This document shows positions 30,340 to 38,405 of a DNA stretch of 64,000 nucleotides, one piece after another. The stretch is from the NCBI GenBank assembly GCA_000233775.1, contig CP003096.1, positions 832,501 to 896,500 of the forward strand, read 5' to 3'. Source of the DNA: Thermovirga lienii DSM 17291 (GTDB taxonomy: Bacteria; Synergistota; Synergistia; Synergistales; Thermovirgaceae). Under the pieces are notes generated by a model. That model was not told the DNA's origin. It worked only from the letters and a program-made list of their open reading frames with translations, and made no database searches. The number at the start of each line of letters is the position of its first letter. Within the stretch, counting starts at the first letter, position 1. The position numbers and the translations under genes are program-made.

Positions 30340-31545
30340 TTACAAAAGCTCTCTCAGTGCTTCTCCCAATCTGGATATTCCCTCTTCGGTTTGCTCTTTT
30401 GATGCAAAGGTGAAACACATCCTGAAGTTGTGTTCGCCTCCTCCATTGGGGAAGAAGGGTTCGCCCAACACGAAGGCAACTTTCTTTTCTACCGCCTTCT
30501 CAAATAAGTCTTTGGCCTTCACTTTGGGAGTTTCAAGCCAGTAGAAAAAGCCTCCTCTAGGGGTCAACCACTTGACTTCTCCTTGAGGTAGGTATTTACG
30601 GAAAGCTTCCTCCATGGCATCTCGTTTCTTCCTGTAGTGATCTATTATTTTGGGCAAGAAGCTGTCGAGGTGCCCCAGTCGGCAGTATTCATATACCATG
30701 GCTTGGGCTACTACGCTGGTACAAACGTCGACCCCCTGTTTGAAGACGGTCATCTTTCTTATTACTTCCTTGTTTCCTGCGCACCAGGCCACGCGGGTTC
30801 CGGGGGCCAGAATCTTTGAGAAACTGCAGGCGAAAACCACTCTCCCCGAGGTGTCCATTGAGAATATGGATGGTATCTCCTCTCCGTCGAAGCGCACATA
30901 TCCGTAAGGGTCATCTTCTAGGATAAGAAGATTATATTTCTCAGCGATTTCTATTAGTTTTTTCCTTCTTTCGAGGGAAAGGTCGCATCCCAGAGGATTG
31001 TGGAAGTTTACTATGGTGTAAATGAATTTGACTTTTTTGCCTTCTTTTCGGGCTTTTTCCACCATCTCGGGTATCATGTCCACTTTCATTCCGTTCTCGT
31101 CACATGGAACGGTGAGGAATGAGGCCCCGTGGTTTCTCATAGTTAATGTGGCTCCCAGGAAAGTGGGTTCTTCGCATATGACCCAATCTCCTTTGTCGAT
31201 CAAGACCCAGGACAATAGGTCTACAATTTGAGTGGAACCTGTTGTTATTAGGATTTCATCGGTTGCGAGTTTACGTCCCATTTTAGGTGCGGTCCACTCC
31301 GCGAGGAACTCCTTTAGGGGCAGATAGCCCTCAGTGGTTCCGTATTGCAGTACATCCTTGCCTTCACGGTCTAGTATGCCTGCTGCTTCCTTGAACTGCT
31401 CCACAGGGAATATCTCTGGGTCTGGCATTCCTCCTGCGAAGGATATCATACCAGGCCTCCTTATCAGGTGGAGCATTTCTCTGATAGGCGAAGGCTTCAA
31501 ATTAAACGTGGCTTGGCTGTACAAGCTTTCCAAAAAATTACTCAA
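30340..31545 (-). CDS. PLP-dependent class I/II aminotransferase (2-aminoadipate/KAT-like)
   Basis: This 401-residue enzyme resembles the 2-aminoadipate and aromatic aminotransferase group related to MocR catalytic domains. It has ISFAGGMPDPEIFP near the N-terminus, QYGTTEGYLPL, LITTGSTQIVDLL, LEDDPYGYVRF and the PLP-Lys region ACSFSKILAPGTRVAW. A role in amino acid catabolism or synthesis is likely, but the substrate is open. The start is TTG 31545 after GGAGGGGATGGGAA; an overlapping ATG is in a different frame. It is followed by the inverted repeat and mnmE on the same strand, and preceded by the M48 protease gene 56 bases away. Confidence 0.9.
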   Translation of the reverse strand: MSNFLESLYSQATFNLKPSPIREMLHLIRRPGMISFAGGMPDPEIFPVEQFKEAAGILDREGKDVLQYGTTEGYLPLKEFLAEWTAPKMGRKLATDEILITTGSTQIVDLLSWVLIDKGDWVICEEPTFLGATLTMRNHGASFLTVPCDENGMKVDMIPEMVEKARKEGKKVKFIYTIVNFHNPLGCDLSLERRKKLIEIAEKYNLLILEDDPYGYVRFDGEEIPSIFSMDTSGRVVFACSFSKILAPGTRVAWCAGNKEVIRKMTVFKQGVDVCTSVVAQAMVYEYCRLGHLDSFLPKIIDHYRKKRDAMEEAFRKYLPQGEVKWLTPRGGFFYWLETPKVKAKDLFEKAVEKKVAFVLGEPFFPNGGGEHNFRMCFTFASKEQTEEGISRLGEALRELL

Positions 31546-31601
31546 TTCCCATCCCCTCCATATGTAAAGATTCTCTGCTTTCCTCTGCTATTTAGATCAT
31601 T

Positions 31602-32249
31602 TTAGCTAGCTCCCTTTCCCCCAGATATGGAAATAGTGGTATTTCTAATGTGTTCAAGGCGTCTTTCCGTTGGGGGGTGAGAGTTGAAACCGTTTGGGGT
31701 GGTGGAGTAGCCCGCCTCCTTCATCCGAAGGAGAGCATTGTAGAGCCCCCAAGGGTTGTAGCCCGCTTTATGTGCCAGCTGTACGCCAAAGTCGTCGGCT
31801 TCGACCTCCATTTCCCTGCTGAATCCCGATTCGGCCAAGGCTAGCCCCAACCTCAGGATGGTGGAAGCTGTTTTGTCGTCTTTCCCAAAGGCACGATATA
31901 ACAAGTACCAAATTAGGTTTCTGGAGACGGTCTCTCTGTAGTGGCCCAGTTTTATGTGTCCTATTTCATGGGCGAAGATTCCTGCTATTTCATCATCCTG
32001 ATCCATTATGTTGAGAAGCCCTTTGGTCACATGTATTGAGTAATCAGACCCCCTGAAGGAGACCCAGGCGTTGGGTTCTTCTTTGTCCTCTACGACTAGA
32101 GTTTTGTTTCCTCCGAGCCCAGACACTGTACTGAGCCTGTCCCATACCTTTTGGGCCTGTTTTGGGCTTACTGCCCCCAAGGCAGGGGACCACAAAAATA
32201 CAAAGGTAATTAATATGCAAAGGAAAGGACCCACTATATGTTTTCGCAA
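31602..32249 (-). CDS. M48-family zinc metalloprotease, exported
   Basis: This 215-residue protein has a signal peptide (about residues 1-25, ending SPALGA) and a peptidase M48 domain. HEIGH at 94-98 supplies two zinc His and the catalytic Glu. A third ligand lies in the EMEVEADDFG segment downstream, and NSHPPTERRLEHI is typical of the family. It probably works in the periplasm on misfolded envelope proteins, like BepA-type proteases but shorter and without a TPR region. The start is TTG 32249, placed by GGAGGTAATTTA. It is divergent from the serine operon, and a TATAAT-like -10 on this strand lies at 32284-32289. Confidence 0.9.
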   Translation of the reverse strand: MRKHIVGPFLCILITFVFLWSPALGAVSPKQAQKVWDRLSTVSGLGGNKTLVVEDKEEPNAWVSFRGSDYSIHVTKGLLNIMDQDDEIAGIFAHEIGHIKLGHYRETVSRNLIWYLLYRAFGKDDKTASTILRLGLALAESGFSREMEVEADDFGVQLAHKAGYNPWGLYNALLRMKEAGYSTTPNGFNSHPPTERRLEHIRNTTISISGGKGAS

Positions 32250-32308
32250 TAAATTACCTCCAAATGGCTTTCTTATAAACTAAATTATACATTATTTGCC
32301 TCGTAGTC

Positions 32309-32337
32309 TTTACATGGCAAATTTTTTGTGTTATAAA
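32309..32337 (+). promoter_or_regulatory. Promoter of the serine biosynthesis operon
   Basis: TTTACA (32309-32314) and TATAAA (32332-32337) are separated by exactly 17 bases. Transcription would start near 32344, about 38 bases before the leader peptide ATG. Confidence 0.75.
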
Positions 32338-32381
32338 ACCTCCATTCAAAACATATTTTACAAGAACAGAGAGATGACGCA

Positions 32382-32510
32382 ATGACTAAAAGTAAGAAAA
32401 GGTTACTTGGTATAGGTTGTTCGGGAGCTATGGGTTCTTCTTCCTCCTCTTGGGAAGGAGACAGTTCTTCTATTGTTTTATTTTTGAGGGCTCCCGAAAC
32501 GGATTACTGA
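32382..32510 (+). CDS. Serine-rich leader peptide of the serine operon
   Basis: A 42-codon frame starts at ATG 32382 and stops at TGA 32508-32510. It contains five Ser codons in a row (32436-32450: TCT TCT TCC TCC TCT) and three more at 32463-32471 (AGT TCT TCT). Another Ser (TCG) at 32421 follows a Cys codon. The peptide has no features of a functional protein. The run of Ser codons upstream of a terminator and the serine genes is what an amino-acid-sensing leader peptide should look like: a ribosome short of charged tRNA-Ser would stall there. The ribosome binding site is modest (GAGAG about ten bases upstream). An internal ATG at 32430 is too close to its GGGAG to be preferred. Confidence 0.8.
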   Translation: MTKSKKRLLGIGCSGAMGSSSSSWEGDSSSIVLFLRAPETDY

Positions 32511-32572
32511 GGTAGATTTTAGCAGTTGGGGAAATTTTAAAGGAGGGAGCCTTAAAAGGCTCCCTCCTTTTT
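32420..32572 (+). promoter_or_regulatory. Transcription attenuator sensing serine supply
   Basis: Four segments can form exclusive helices. Segment 1 TTCGGGAGC (32420-32428, inside the leader frame) pairs perfectly with segment 2 GCTCCCGAA (32490-32498). Segment 2, as AGGGCTCCC (32487-32495), also pairs over nine positions with segment 3 GGGAGCCTT (32545-32553). Segment 3 is the left arm of the terminator whose right arm (segment 4) is at 32557-32570. A ribosome stalled on the first Ser codons would cover segment 1, letting 2:3 form and preventing termination. A ribosome reaching the stop codon covers segment 2, so 3:4 terminates. This is the trp/his-leader logic, read directly from sequence; the regulation itself is inferred. 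Confidence 0.8.
32539..32572 (+). terminator. Attenuator terminator ahead of the serine genes
   Basis: A 14-bp stem, AAAGGAGGGAGCCT (32539-32552) with AGGCTCCCTCCTTT (32557-32570), has a four-base loop and ends in TTTTT. It lies upstream of the first structural gene rather than after one, which marks it as an attenuator. Confidence 0.93.
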
Positions 32573-32610
32573 ATTAGGTGCTTAAACTAAAAGGGCAGAG
32601 GAGGATGAGG

Positions 32611-33759
32611 ATGAGAAGATACTTGTTTACGCCAGGGCCGGTAGAGTTAAGCAAGAAGGTTAAAGAAGCCACGAAGGGACAAATGATAAGCCACAGAAGC
32701 AGGGAGTTTTCCAGTTTGATGTCGGGTTTGCAGTTAAAGCTGCGAAAGTTGTTGAATGTCCAAGAACCCGTTTTACTCTTTCCTGGTTCCGGTACATCGG
32801 CACTCGAAGCTTTATTAGTAAATCTGATTTCTAGGGGCGATAAAGTTCTTTCCTTCTCTTGCGGGCATTTTGGCGAACGATTCCGTGAAATTGCCTCTCG
32901 TATTGGAGCCGTAGTGTTATCTTTCGATAAGCCTTATGGAGAAGTTTTCACAAAAGAAGAGGTAGTTGGCGCTGTAAATCTTTATAGTGATGCTTCTGCC
33001 ATATTAATAACCCACAACGAAACATCTACTGGGGCAGCTAACCCCATAGAGGAGATAATAGAAGGCCTTCCTGCAGACGGCCCCCTGGTCTTAGTGGATG
33101 CCGTTAGTTCCATTGGTGCGATGCCGTGCTATCCGGAGAAATGGGGCGTAGATGGTTTGGCCACTTGTTCCCAGAAAGGGCTTATGGCGCCTCCTGGTAT
33201 AGGAATTGTTTGGCTTTCCCGTAGAGCCTGGGAGAAGGTCCGTCAGAATAAAACCTGTCCCTCTTACAGCATGGATTTTCTTCTAATGAGGAAGTACCTT
33301 GAAAAAGAGCTTCCTCAAACTCCTGTTACGCCTCCTGTGTCTTTATTTTTCGCTTTGGATGCATCCCTTGAGGAGGTAGAAGAAGAAGGGGGGTTCTTGA
33401 GACGTTTTGAGGAGCGCAAGGCCTATGCTCAGTCATTATGCAAGGCAGTAGAGGACCTTGGGCTTGAGTTGTTGGTCAAAAACAAGCCTTCAAGGTCCTG
33501 TGGCGTTACTGCTATACGAATTCCAGGCAAGGCAGAGTCAGTGAGGAAGGGATTGCTTGAAAAAGGGATAGAAGTGGCTGGAGGGCAGGGCGCTTTGAGA
33601 AACGAAATAATAAGGGTTGGTCACTATACCAGAGAGGGCTTGTCGGAGCTTTGGGATTTCATTCAAGCTCTCGAAGAAACCTGTAAAGAATTGGGGGTTG
33701 CCGTCGATAAGATGAGCTTCGGCAAGATAGAGGAACTTTACACTGGGAGGTGCAGATAG
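32611..33759 (+). CDS. Class V aminotransferase, probable phosphoserine/serine-pyruvate type (SerC role)
   Basis: This 382-residue PLP enzyme is related to alanine-glyoxylate and serine-pyruvate aminotransferases. It has FTPGPVELS at the N-terminus, LFPGSGTSALEA, THNETSTGAANP, VDAVSSIGAMP and the PLP-Lys 189 in TCSQKGLMAPPG. Together with serA directly downstream (no gap) it most likely performs the SerC step, converting 3-phosphohydroxypyruvate to O-phosphoserine, as in organisms that lack classical SerC. Alternatively it is a serine-glyoxylate aminotransferase. ATG 32611 is six bases after AGAGGAGG; the ATG at 32605 touches that site. The serine attenuator upstream supports the biosynthetic role. 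Confidence 0.87.
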   Translation: MRRYLFTPGPVELSKKVKEATKGQMISHRSREFSSLMSGLQLKLRKLLNVQEPVLLFPGSGTSALEALLVNLISRGDKVLSFSCGHFGERFREIASRIGAVVLSFDKPYGEVFTKEEVVGAVNLYSDASAILITHNETSTGAANPIEEIIEGLPADGPLVLVDAVSSIGAMPCYPEKWGVDGLATCSQKGLMAPPGIGIVWLSRRAWEKVRQNKTCPSYSMDFLLMRKYLEKELPQTPVTPPVSLFFALDASLEEVEEEGGFLRRFEERKAYAQSLCKAVEDLGLELLVKNKPSRSCGVTAIRIPGKAESVRKGLLEKGIEVAGGQGALRNEIIRVGHYTREGLSELWDFIQALEETCKELGVAVDKMSFGKIEELYTGRCR

Positions 33760-35400
33760 ATGTGGAAGATCCTAGTCACTGAGAAGATTCATCCTTCAGG
33801 ATTAAAGGAGCTAAGGAAAGATCCGGAAGTGGAACTGCTGGAAAAAGTGGACATGAGTGAAGAGGAGTTTTTTCACTTGGTCAAAGACGTAGATGCTCTC
33901 GTGACCAGGAGTGGTACCTCTATTGACAAAAGGGTACTAGATGAAGCCAAACGGCTCAAGGTCGTTGCCAGGGCAGGGGTTGGAGTGGATAACATTGATC
34001 TTGATTGGGCAAGTCGGAAAGGTGTAGTCGTTATAAACGCTCCCACAGGAAACACTCTTGCTGCAACTGAACACACCTTTGCTCTCCTTCTGTCTATTTG
34101 CCGCAAGTTGCCTCACGGGTTCAACGACCTGGCGAGGGGCGGTTGGAACAGAAAGGCTTTTATGGGAATGCAGCTTCATGGTAAAACCCTCCTAATAATA
34201 GGGCTTGGCAGGATAGGCAGCCAGGTAGCCAAGCGAGCAGAAGCTTTTGGAATGGAGGTTTTGGCCTATGACCCCTATATAAGCGCTCGGAAGGTGGAAG
34301 AATTAGGGGTTAGAAGGGCACTTGAGTTGGAAGGCGCATTGGCTTTGGCTGATGTGGTTACATTGCATACCCCCTTGACCTCGGAGACCAAGGGAATGAT
34401 AGATGAAAGGACTCTTAAGGCCTTTAAAAAAGGAGCAATTCTCATAAACTGTGCGAGAGGGGGATTGGTGGACGAGCAGGCTTGCGCGGATGCTATAAGA
34501 GAAGGGCGCCTTGCAGGTGCGGCGTTCGACGTGTTTTCCCAGGAGCCCCCTAAAAATGATCACCCGCTTTTCGCGGAGGATATAAGGGATAGGGTAGTCC
34601 TTACCCCCCATATAGGGGCCAACACTCATGAGGCTCAATCGGCTGTTTCTCTCATAATAGCTAAGAATCTTTTGGCGGCATTGAAGGGAGAGCCTTACGA
34701 GCATGCAGTAAACCTACCCTTTATGGAGCATAAGCTCTCTGCTTCGGGCAAACGGTTCTTGGCTTTGGCACGAAAAATGGGCATCTTGGCAGCCTCAATC
34801 GTTGCAGGAGCGCCGGGGAGTGTGCAGTTTTCCATGAGGGGCATACCTGTTGATGATGTGGTTGAGGCAAGAGCTTATGAATATTGTAGCCACTGTCCTT
34901 ATACTATTGCGGCCCTTAAAGGTGTTCTAGAGAGGCATTTGGGGCGAGGTATAAGCTACATGGAGGCTCCGCTCCTTGCACAGGAGAGGGGCATATACGT
35001 AGAGGAGGCGAGCATCTCCGATTCACGTTATCGCTACCTGATGGAATTGAAGGTAAAAAGCGACAAAGAGGAAGTTGTGATATTGGCGACTGTCACAGAA
35101 GATGATGAGAAGCAGCGCATAGTAGGCATAAACGGCTACAGGATGGACTTTGAGCCCAGCGGGAGTTTCATTATATTTCAGAACCATGATAGGCCAGGAG
35201 TTATAGGTAAGATAGGGACCTACCTTGGAGAGAAGGGCATAAATATAGCCAATTTTTACTTGGGAAGAAAAAATGGAAGCGGCTTGGCCTTTGGGGTTTT
35301 GCAGGTCGATGGAGAGGTAGATCAGCAGGTTTTGGAGGATCTTAATGAAGCTGAAGATTTTGTGTGGGTAAGTAGCGTTAAATTTGAGGGGGATAGATGA
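33760..35400 (+). CDS. serA: D-3-phosphoglycerate dehydrogenase
   Basis: This 546-residue enzyme oxidises 3-phosphoglycerate to 3-phosphohydroxypyruvate with NAD, the first step of serine synthesis. The substrate domain starts WKILVTEKIHPSGL. The NAD fold has IGLGRIGSQVAKRAEAFG (about residues 146-163), then CARGGLVDEQA and LTPHIGANTHEAQ with the catalytic His. A long intervening domain (about 320-465) and a C-terminal ACT domain (FQNHDRPGVIGKIGTYLGEK) make it the long form, in which serine can inhibit through ACT. It begins at the base after the aminotransferase stop, so it is co-transcribed and controlled by the attenuator. Confidence 0.96.
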   Translation: MWKILVTEKIHPSGLKELRKDPEVELLEKVDMSEEEFFHLVKDVDALVTRSGTSIDKRVLDEAKRLKVVARAGVGVDNIDLDWASRKGVVVINAPTGNTLAATEHTFALLLSICRKLPHGFNDLARGGWNRKAFMGMQLHGKTLLIIGLGRIGSQVAKRAEAFGMEVLAYDPYISARKVEELGVRRALELEGALALADVVTLHTPLTSETKGMIDERTLKAFKKGAILINCARGGLVDEQACADAIREGRLAGAAFDVFSQEPPKNDHPLFAEDIRDRVVLTPHIGANTHEAQSAVSLIIAKNLLAALKGEPYEHAVNLPFMEHKLSASGKRFLALARKMGILAASIVAGAPGSVQFSMRGIPVDDVVEARAYEYCSHCPYTIAALKGVLERHLGRGISYMEAPLLAQERGIYVEEASISDSRYRYLMELKVKSDKEEVVILATVTEDDEKQRIVGINGYRMDFEPSGSFIIFQNHDRPGVIGKIGTYLGEKGINIANFYLGRKNGSGLAFGVLQVDGEVDQQVLEDLNEAEDFVWVSSVKFEGDR

Positions 35401-35401
35401 C

Positions 35402-36034
35402 ATGCGTTTTTTTCTCATACGCCATGGACGCACTAATTGGAATTCGGAGGGAAGGTATCAGGGCGTAATAGACGTACCTCTAGATGAAGTGGGGAAGAAA
35501 CAAGCTGAATTGTTAGCCAAGTCCTTGAAGTGTGTAACCATTGACAAGGTTTGGAGTAGTCCCTTAAGCAGGGCCAAAGAGACTGCTTGGTATATATCCC
35601 AAGAGCATGGCTGTCCCCTTGAAGTCCATGAGGGACTTACCGAGATCTCCCATGGAGAATGGGAGGGCAAATATGCTCATGAGGTAAAGGCTCTCTGGCC
35701 TGAGCTCTATGATCTTTGGTATAAGGAACCCCAAAAGGTTAAAATGCCTTCTGGAGAGACTTTGGAGGAGGTTGCGAATAGGGCAAAAGGTGCGTTGGAG
35801 TTTATCCTAGGCGAGGGAAAAGACCCAGTGGCTGTTGTAACCCATGACGCAGTGATAAAAGTGCTTTTGTGCCATTTTTTGGAGTTGCCTTTGGCCAAGT
35901 TTTGGAGTTTTCATGTGGCCAATTGTTCCGTTACCATGATTGAGAGAAAGGGAAAAGAATTTTGCATTTACCTTTTGGGAGAAAGGCCTTGGGCTTCCAA
36001 TAGGTACGATTGGGAAAAACAGGCTGGGCTCTAA
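35402..36034 (+). CDS. Histidine phosphatase family protein, probable metal-independent phosphoserine phosphatase
   Basis: This 210-residue cytoplasmic enzyme has the phosphoglycerate-mutase-like fold. R7-H8-G9 in FFLIRHGRTNW carries the phosphohistidine, LTEISHGEWEG the general acid region, and VVTHDAVIKVLL the second His. Segments such as GRYQGVIDVPL and LAKFWSFHVANCSV strongly recall the cofactor- and metal-independent phosphoserine phosphatases described in Hydrogenobacter. It follows serA directly, and no classical HAD-type SerB is nearby, so it probably dephosphorylates O-phosphoserine and completes the pathway. A cobalamin CobC-type or mutase role is the alternative. ATG 35402 follows GAGGGGGATAG. 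Confidence 0.82.
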   Translation: MRFFLIRHGRTNWNSEGRYQGVIDVPLDEVGKKQAELLAKSLKCVTIDKVWSSPLSRAKETAWYISQEHGCPLEVHEGLTEISHGEWEGKYAHEVKALWPELYDLWYKEPQKVKMPSGETLEEVANRAKGALEFILGEGKDPVAVVTHDAVIKVLLCHFLELPLAKFWSFHVANCSVTMIERKGKEFCIYLLGERPWASNRYDWEKQAGL

Positions 36035-36118
36035 GGCGATACTTGAAACGTGGACATATGTTTTTTTTGGGTGTATTTTCAAAGTGTAGTGGTGACATCT
36101 CGTGGGGAGGTGGTTGTT

Positions 36119-37333
36119 TTGCTCAATAAGAGGATGGAAATTTTAAAGCAGCTTGCTACAGAAGCACCGACCAAGATAGTTATGTTGGTCATAGATGGTC
36201 TAGGCGGATTGCCGGACAAAGATGGCATGACGGAGCTGGAAAGGGCGTTCACACCCAACTTGGACGAAATAGCATCAAGGGGTGAGACAGGTCTCTTGGA
36301 GATGGTGGATGTAGGGATAACCCCTGGTAGTGGACCAGGACATTTGGCTCTGTTCGGCTACGACCCCGTGGAATTTACCGTGGGGAGGGGCATACTTGAA
36401 GTATTGGGAACAGGGGGCAAGGTCTCCCGAGGAGATGTATGTGCTAGGGGCAACTTCGCGACCTGGGGGGTGCAAGACGTAATCCTGGACAGAAGGGCTG
36501 GAAGGATAGAGACGGATAAATCAAGAGAGCTCGTAGAAAGGCTTAGCGAGGCAATAAAGGAGATAGACGGAGTGAGGATTACGTACTATCCAGGTTTGGA
36601 GCACCGATTTTCAGTGGTGTTTTCCGGTGATGGCCTTTGTGACTGTGTGAGTGACGCCGACCCTCAAAAGGATGGGGCTTCTATGAGGTGGGCTGAGCCT
36701 TTGTCCGAGGAAGGATCCAAAATGGCCGACATAGTAAATAAGTTCATTCGTGAGGCAAGGAATGTTTTAGATGGTGAGCCCAAGGCAAACGGCTGCCTTT
36801 TGAGAGGTTTCTCAGGAGTTCCAGATATCCCTCATCTTGGAGAGTTGTATAAAATCAAACCCCTTGGCTTGGCTTCGTACCCCATGTACAGGGGACTCGC
36901 GAGCTTAGTGGGTATGGACGTTTTGGAGGTGGAAAACAACCCAATCAAGCTAATTGAAGAGTTGCAGGCTAGGTGGGATGCTTACGACTTTTTCTACTTG
37001 CATGTCAAGCATGGGGATAGCAGGGGAGAGGACGGGGACACCTTGGGCAAGATTAAGGTAATAGAAGAGGTGGACAAAGTCATGCCATTGCTGATGGAGT
37101 TGAGCCCCGATGTTTTGGTTGTGACGGGAGATCATAGTACCCCGTCGAGGATGAAAGGGCATTCTTGGCACCCATCCCCTTTGGTTTTGTTGAGTCCCTA
37201 TGTAAGACCCGATGGGATTTCCACGTTTGGGGAGAGGGATTGTGCAAGAGGCAGCTTGGGTATAATACCCGCATGGAAGCTTATGGGGCTGCTTTTGGCC
37301 CATGGAAGGCGGTTGAAGAAGTTTGGAGCATAA
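36119..37333 (+). CDS. apgM: 2,3-bisphosphoglycerate-independent phosphoglycerate mutase, archaeal type
   Basis: This 404-residue enzyme interconverts 2- and 3-phosphoglycerate. It belongs to the alkaline-phosphatase superfamily (ApgM). KIVMLVIDGLGGLP holds the first metal Asp, GITPGSGPGHLALFGYDP the phospho-Ser region, and VVTGDHSTPSRMKGHSWHP the remaining metal ligands. The start is TTG 36119, eight bases after GGGGAGGTGG; the frame is open to 36050 but that part is not conserved. It lies about 85 bases downstream of the phosphatase and probably belongs to the serine operon, where it could supply 3-phosphoglycerate to SerA. Confidence 0.92.
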   Translation: MLNKRMEILKQLATEAPTKIVMLVIDGLGGLPDKDGMTELERAFTPNLDEIASRGETGLLEMVDVGITPGSGPGHLALFGYDPVEFTVGRGILEVLGTGGKVSRGDVCARGNFATWGVQDVILDRRAGRIETDKSRELVERLSEAIKEIDGVRITYYPGLEHRFSVVFSGDGLCDCVSDADPQKDGASMRWAEPLSEEGSKMADIVNKFIREARNVLDGEPKANGCLLRGFSGVPDIPHLGELYKIKPLGLASYPMYRGLASLVGMDVLEVENNPIKLIEELQARWDAYDFFYLHVKHGDSRGEDGDTLGKIKVIEEVDKVMPLLMELSPDVLVVTGDHSTPSRMKGHSWHPSPLVLLSPYVRPDGISTFGERDCARGSLGIIPAWKLMGLLLAHGRRLKKFGA

Positions 37334-37349
37334 GGACATAAAAAAGGTG

Positions 37350-38402
37350 ATGGACTTGGCTTCTCCGGTAAGCAATCTACCGAAAACCCGGAATATTGGA
37401 GACATAAAAAACCTAGAACCTGGCGAGCGTTTTCGGGCTGTTGTGGCCCTCACCGCGGCAAAGCAAAGGAGAGATAAAAACGACAGGATTTTTTGGGAAG
37501 TATCCGTAATGGACTCCTTTGGAAACCTTGAGGCGAAGGTTTGGTCTGATGCCAAATGGTGGAACGCAAAAAATGGCAACAAGGAGCCCATGGTGGCTGA
37601 AAACATAAACCCCCAAGAAGATCTTTTAAACAAGCCTGTGGGGGTAATAGGTGTAGTTACAGAATTCAAGGGCAGGTTGCAGTATAACTTCAACGAAGTT
37701 TATCTTTTGGATCCGGGGAAACACCCCATTTCCAGCTTCCTTCAGAAATCCCCTGTTCCTTTGGCGGAGATGGAAAAAAATTTCTGGAGCATAGTGGAAA
37801 AATGCGGGGACCCTGTTAAGGGGTTTTTGCATTTTGTGTTCAGAGGCGACTTATGGGAAACCTTCAGGGACGCTCCTGCTGCGGTATCCCACCATCATGC
37901 TTACGTACATGGCCTTTTGGAGCATACTCTAGCTGTAGCGAGTTCAGCGATTGCCATAGGCGAGTCCTACGTTGCCAGGGACTTTCCTGTAGACATGGAT
38001 ACGTTGATAGCAGGGGCTTTACTCCATGATCTTGGCAAAGTTGAGGCTTATTCCCTTGAACCCTTTCCAAGTATGACCCTCAAGGGGACGGTAATAGACC
38101 ACATCCCGTTAGGCTACGCTAGATTCATCAATCTTGCGTCGGAATATGACCTTTGCGAAGATGTAACTTTGGCTGTGGGACACATAATAATAAGCCATCA
38201 TGGAAGGAAGGAATATGGGTCTCCAGTTTTACCGGCTACCCCGGAGGCTTTGATCGTCTCCATGGCGGATGAGCTTGATTTTATATTGCACTGTTGGGAA
38301 GCGACCGGAGTACAGGGAGATGGCGAGATCACTGATTTTAGCTATTCCGCCCAGAGGCGCTTTTGGAAGCGGTCAGCGACAAAAGACAAAAAGGGAGAAT
38401 AA
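37350..38402 (+). CDS. OB-fold/HD-domain 3'-5' exoribonuclease, YhaM-like
   Basis: This protein of about 350 residues joins an N-terminal nucleic-acid-binding OB fold (about residues 20-120, RFWEVSVMDSFGNLEAKVWS-like) to an HD domain with HHAYVHGLLEHTLAVA and GALLHDLGKVEAY. A C-terminal part follows with HIIISHHGRKEYGSPVLP and MADELDFI. This is the layout of YhaM, a Mn2+-dependent 3'-5' nuclease acting on RNA and single-stranded DNA. The start is uncertain: ATG 37350 or GTG 37347 follow AAGGACAT, and an upstream TTG 37323 would overlap apgM. It precedes the pseudouridine synthase by three bases. Confidence 0.87.
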   Translation: MDLASPVSNLPKTRNIGDIKNLEPGERFRAVVALTAAKQRRDKNDRIFWEVSVMDSFGNLEAKVWSDAKWWNAKNGNKEPMVAENINPQEDLLNKPVGVIGVVTEFKGRLQYNFNEVYLLDPGKHPISSFLQKSPVPLAEMEKNFWSIVEKCGDPVKGFLHFVFRGDLWETFRDAPAAVSHHHAYVHGLLEHTLAVASSAIAIGESYVARDFPVDMDTLIAGALLHDLGKVEAYSLEPFPSMTLKGTVIDHIPLGYARFINLASEYDLCEDVTLAVGHIIISHHGRKEYGSPVLPATPEALIVSMADELDFILHCWEATGVQGDGEITDFSYSAQRRFWKRSATKDKKGE

Positions 38403-38405
38403 AAT

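Noticed and set aside
32578-32610. An earlier GTG start at 32578 for the class V aminotransferase
   Set aside because: It falls within a few bases of the terminator T tract and has no ribosome binding site, while ATG 32611 has AGAGGAGG at the proper distance.
36950-37693. A 247-codon minus-strand frame across the apgM/YhaM junction
   Set aside because: It overlaps two recognised genes on the other strand and shows no coding signs.
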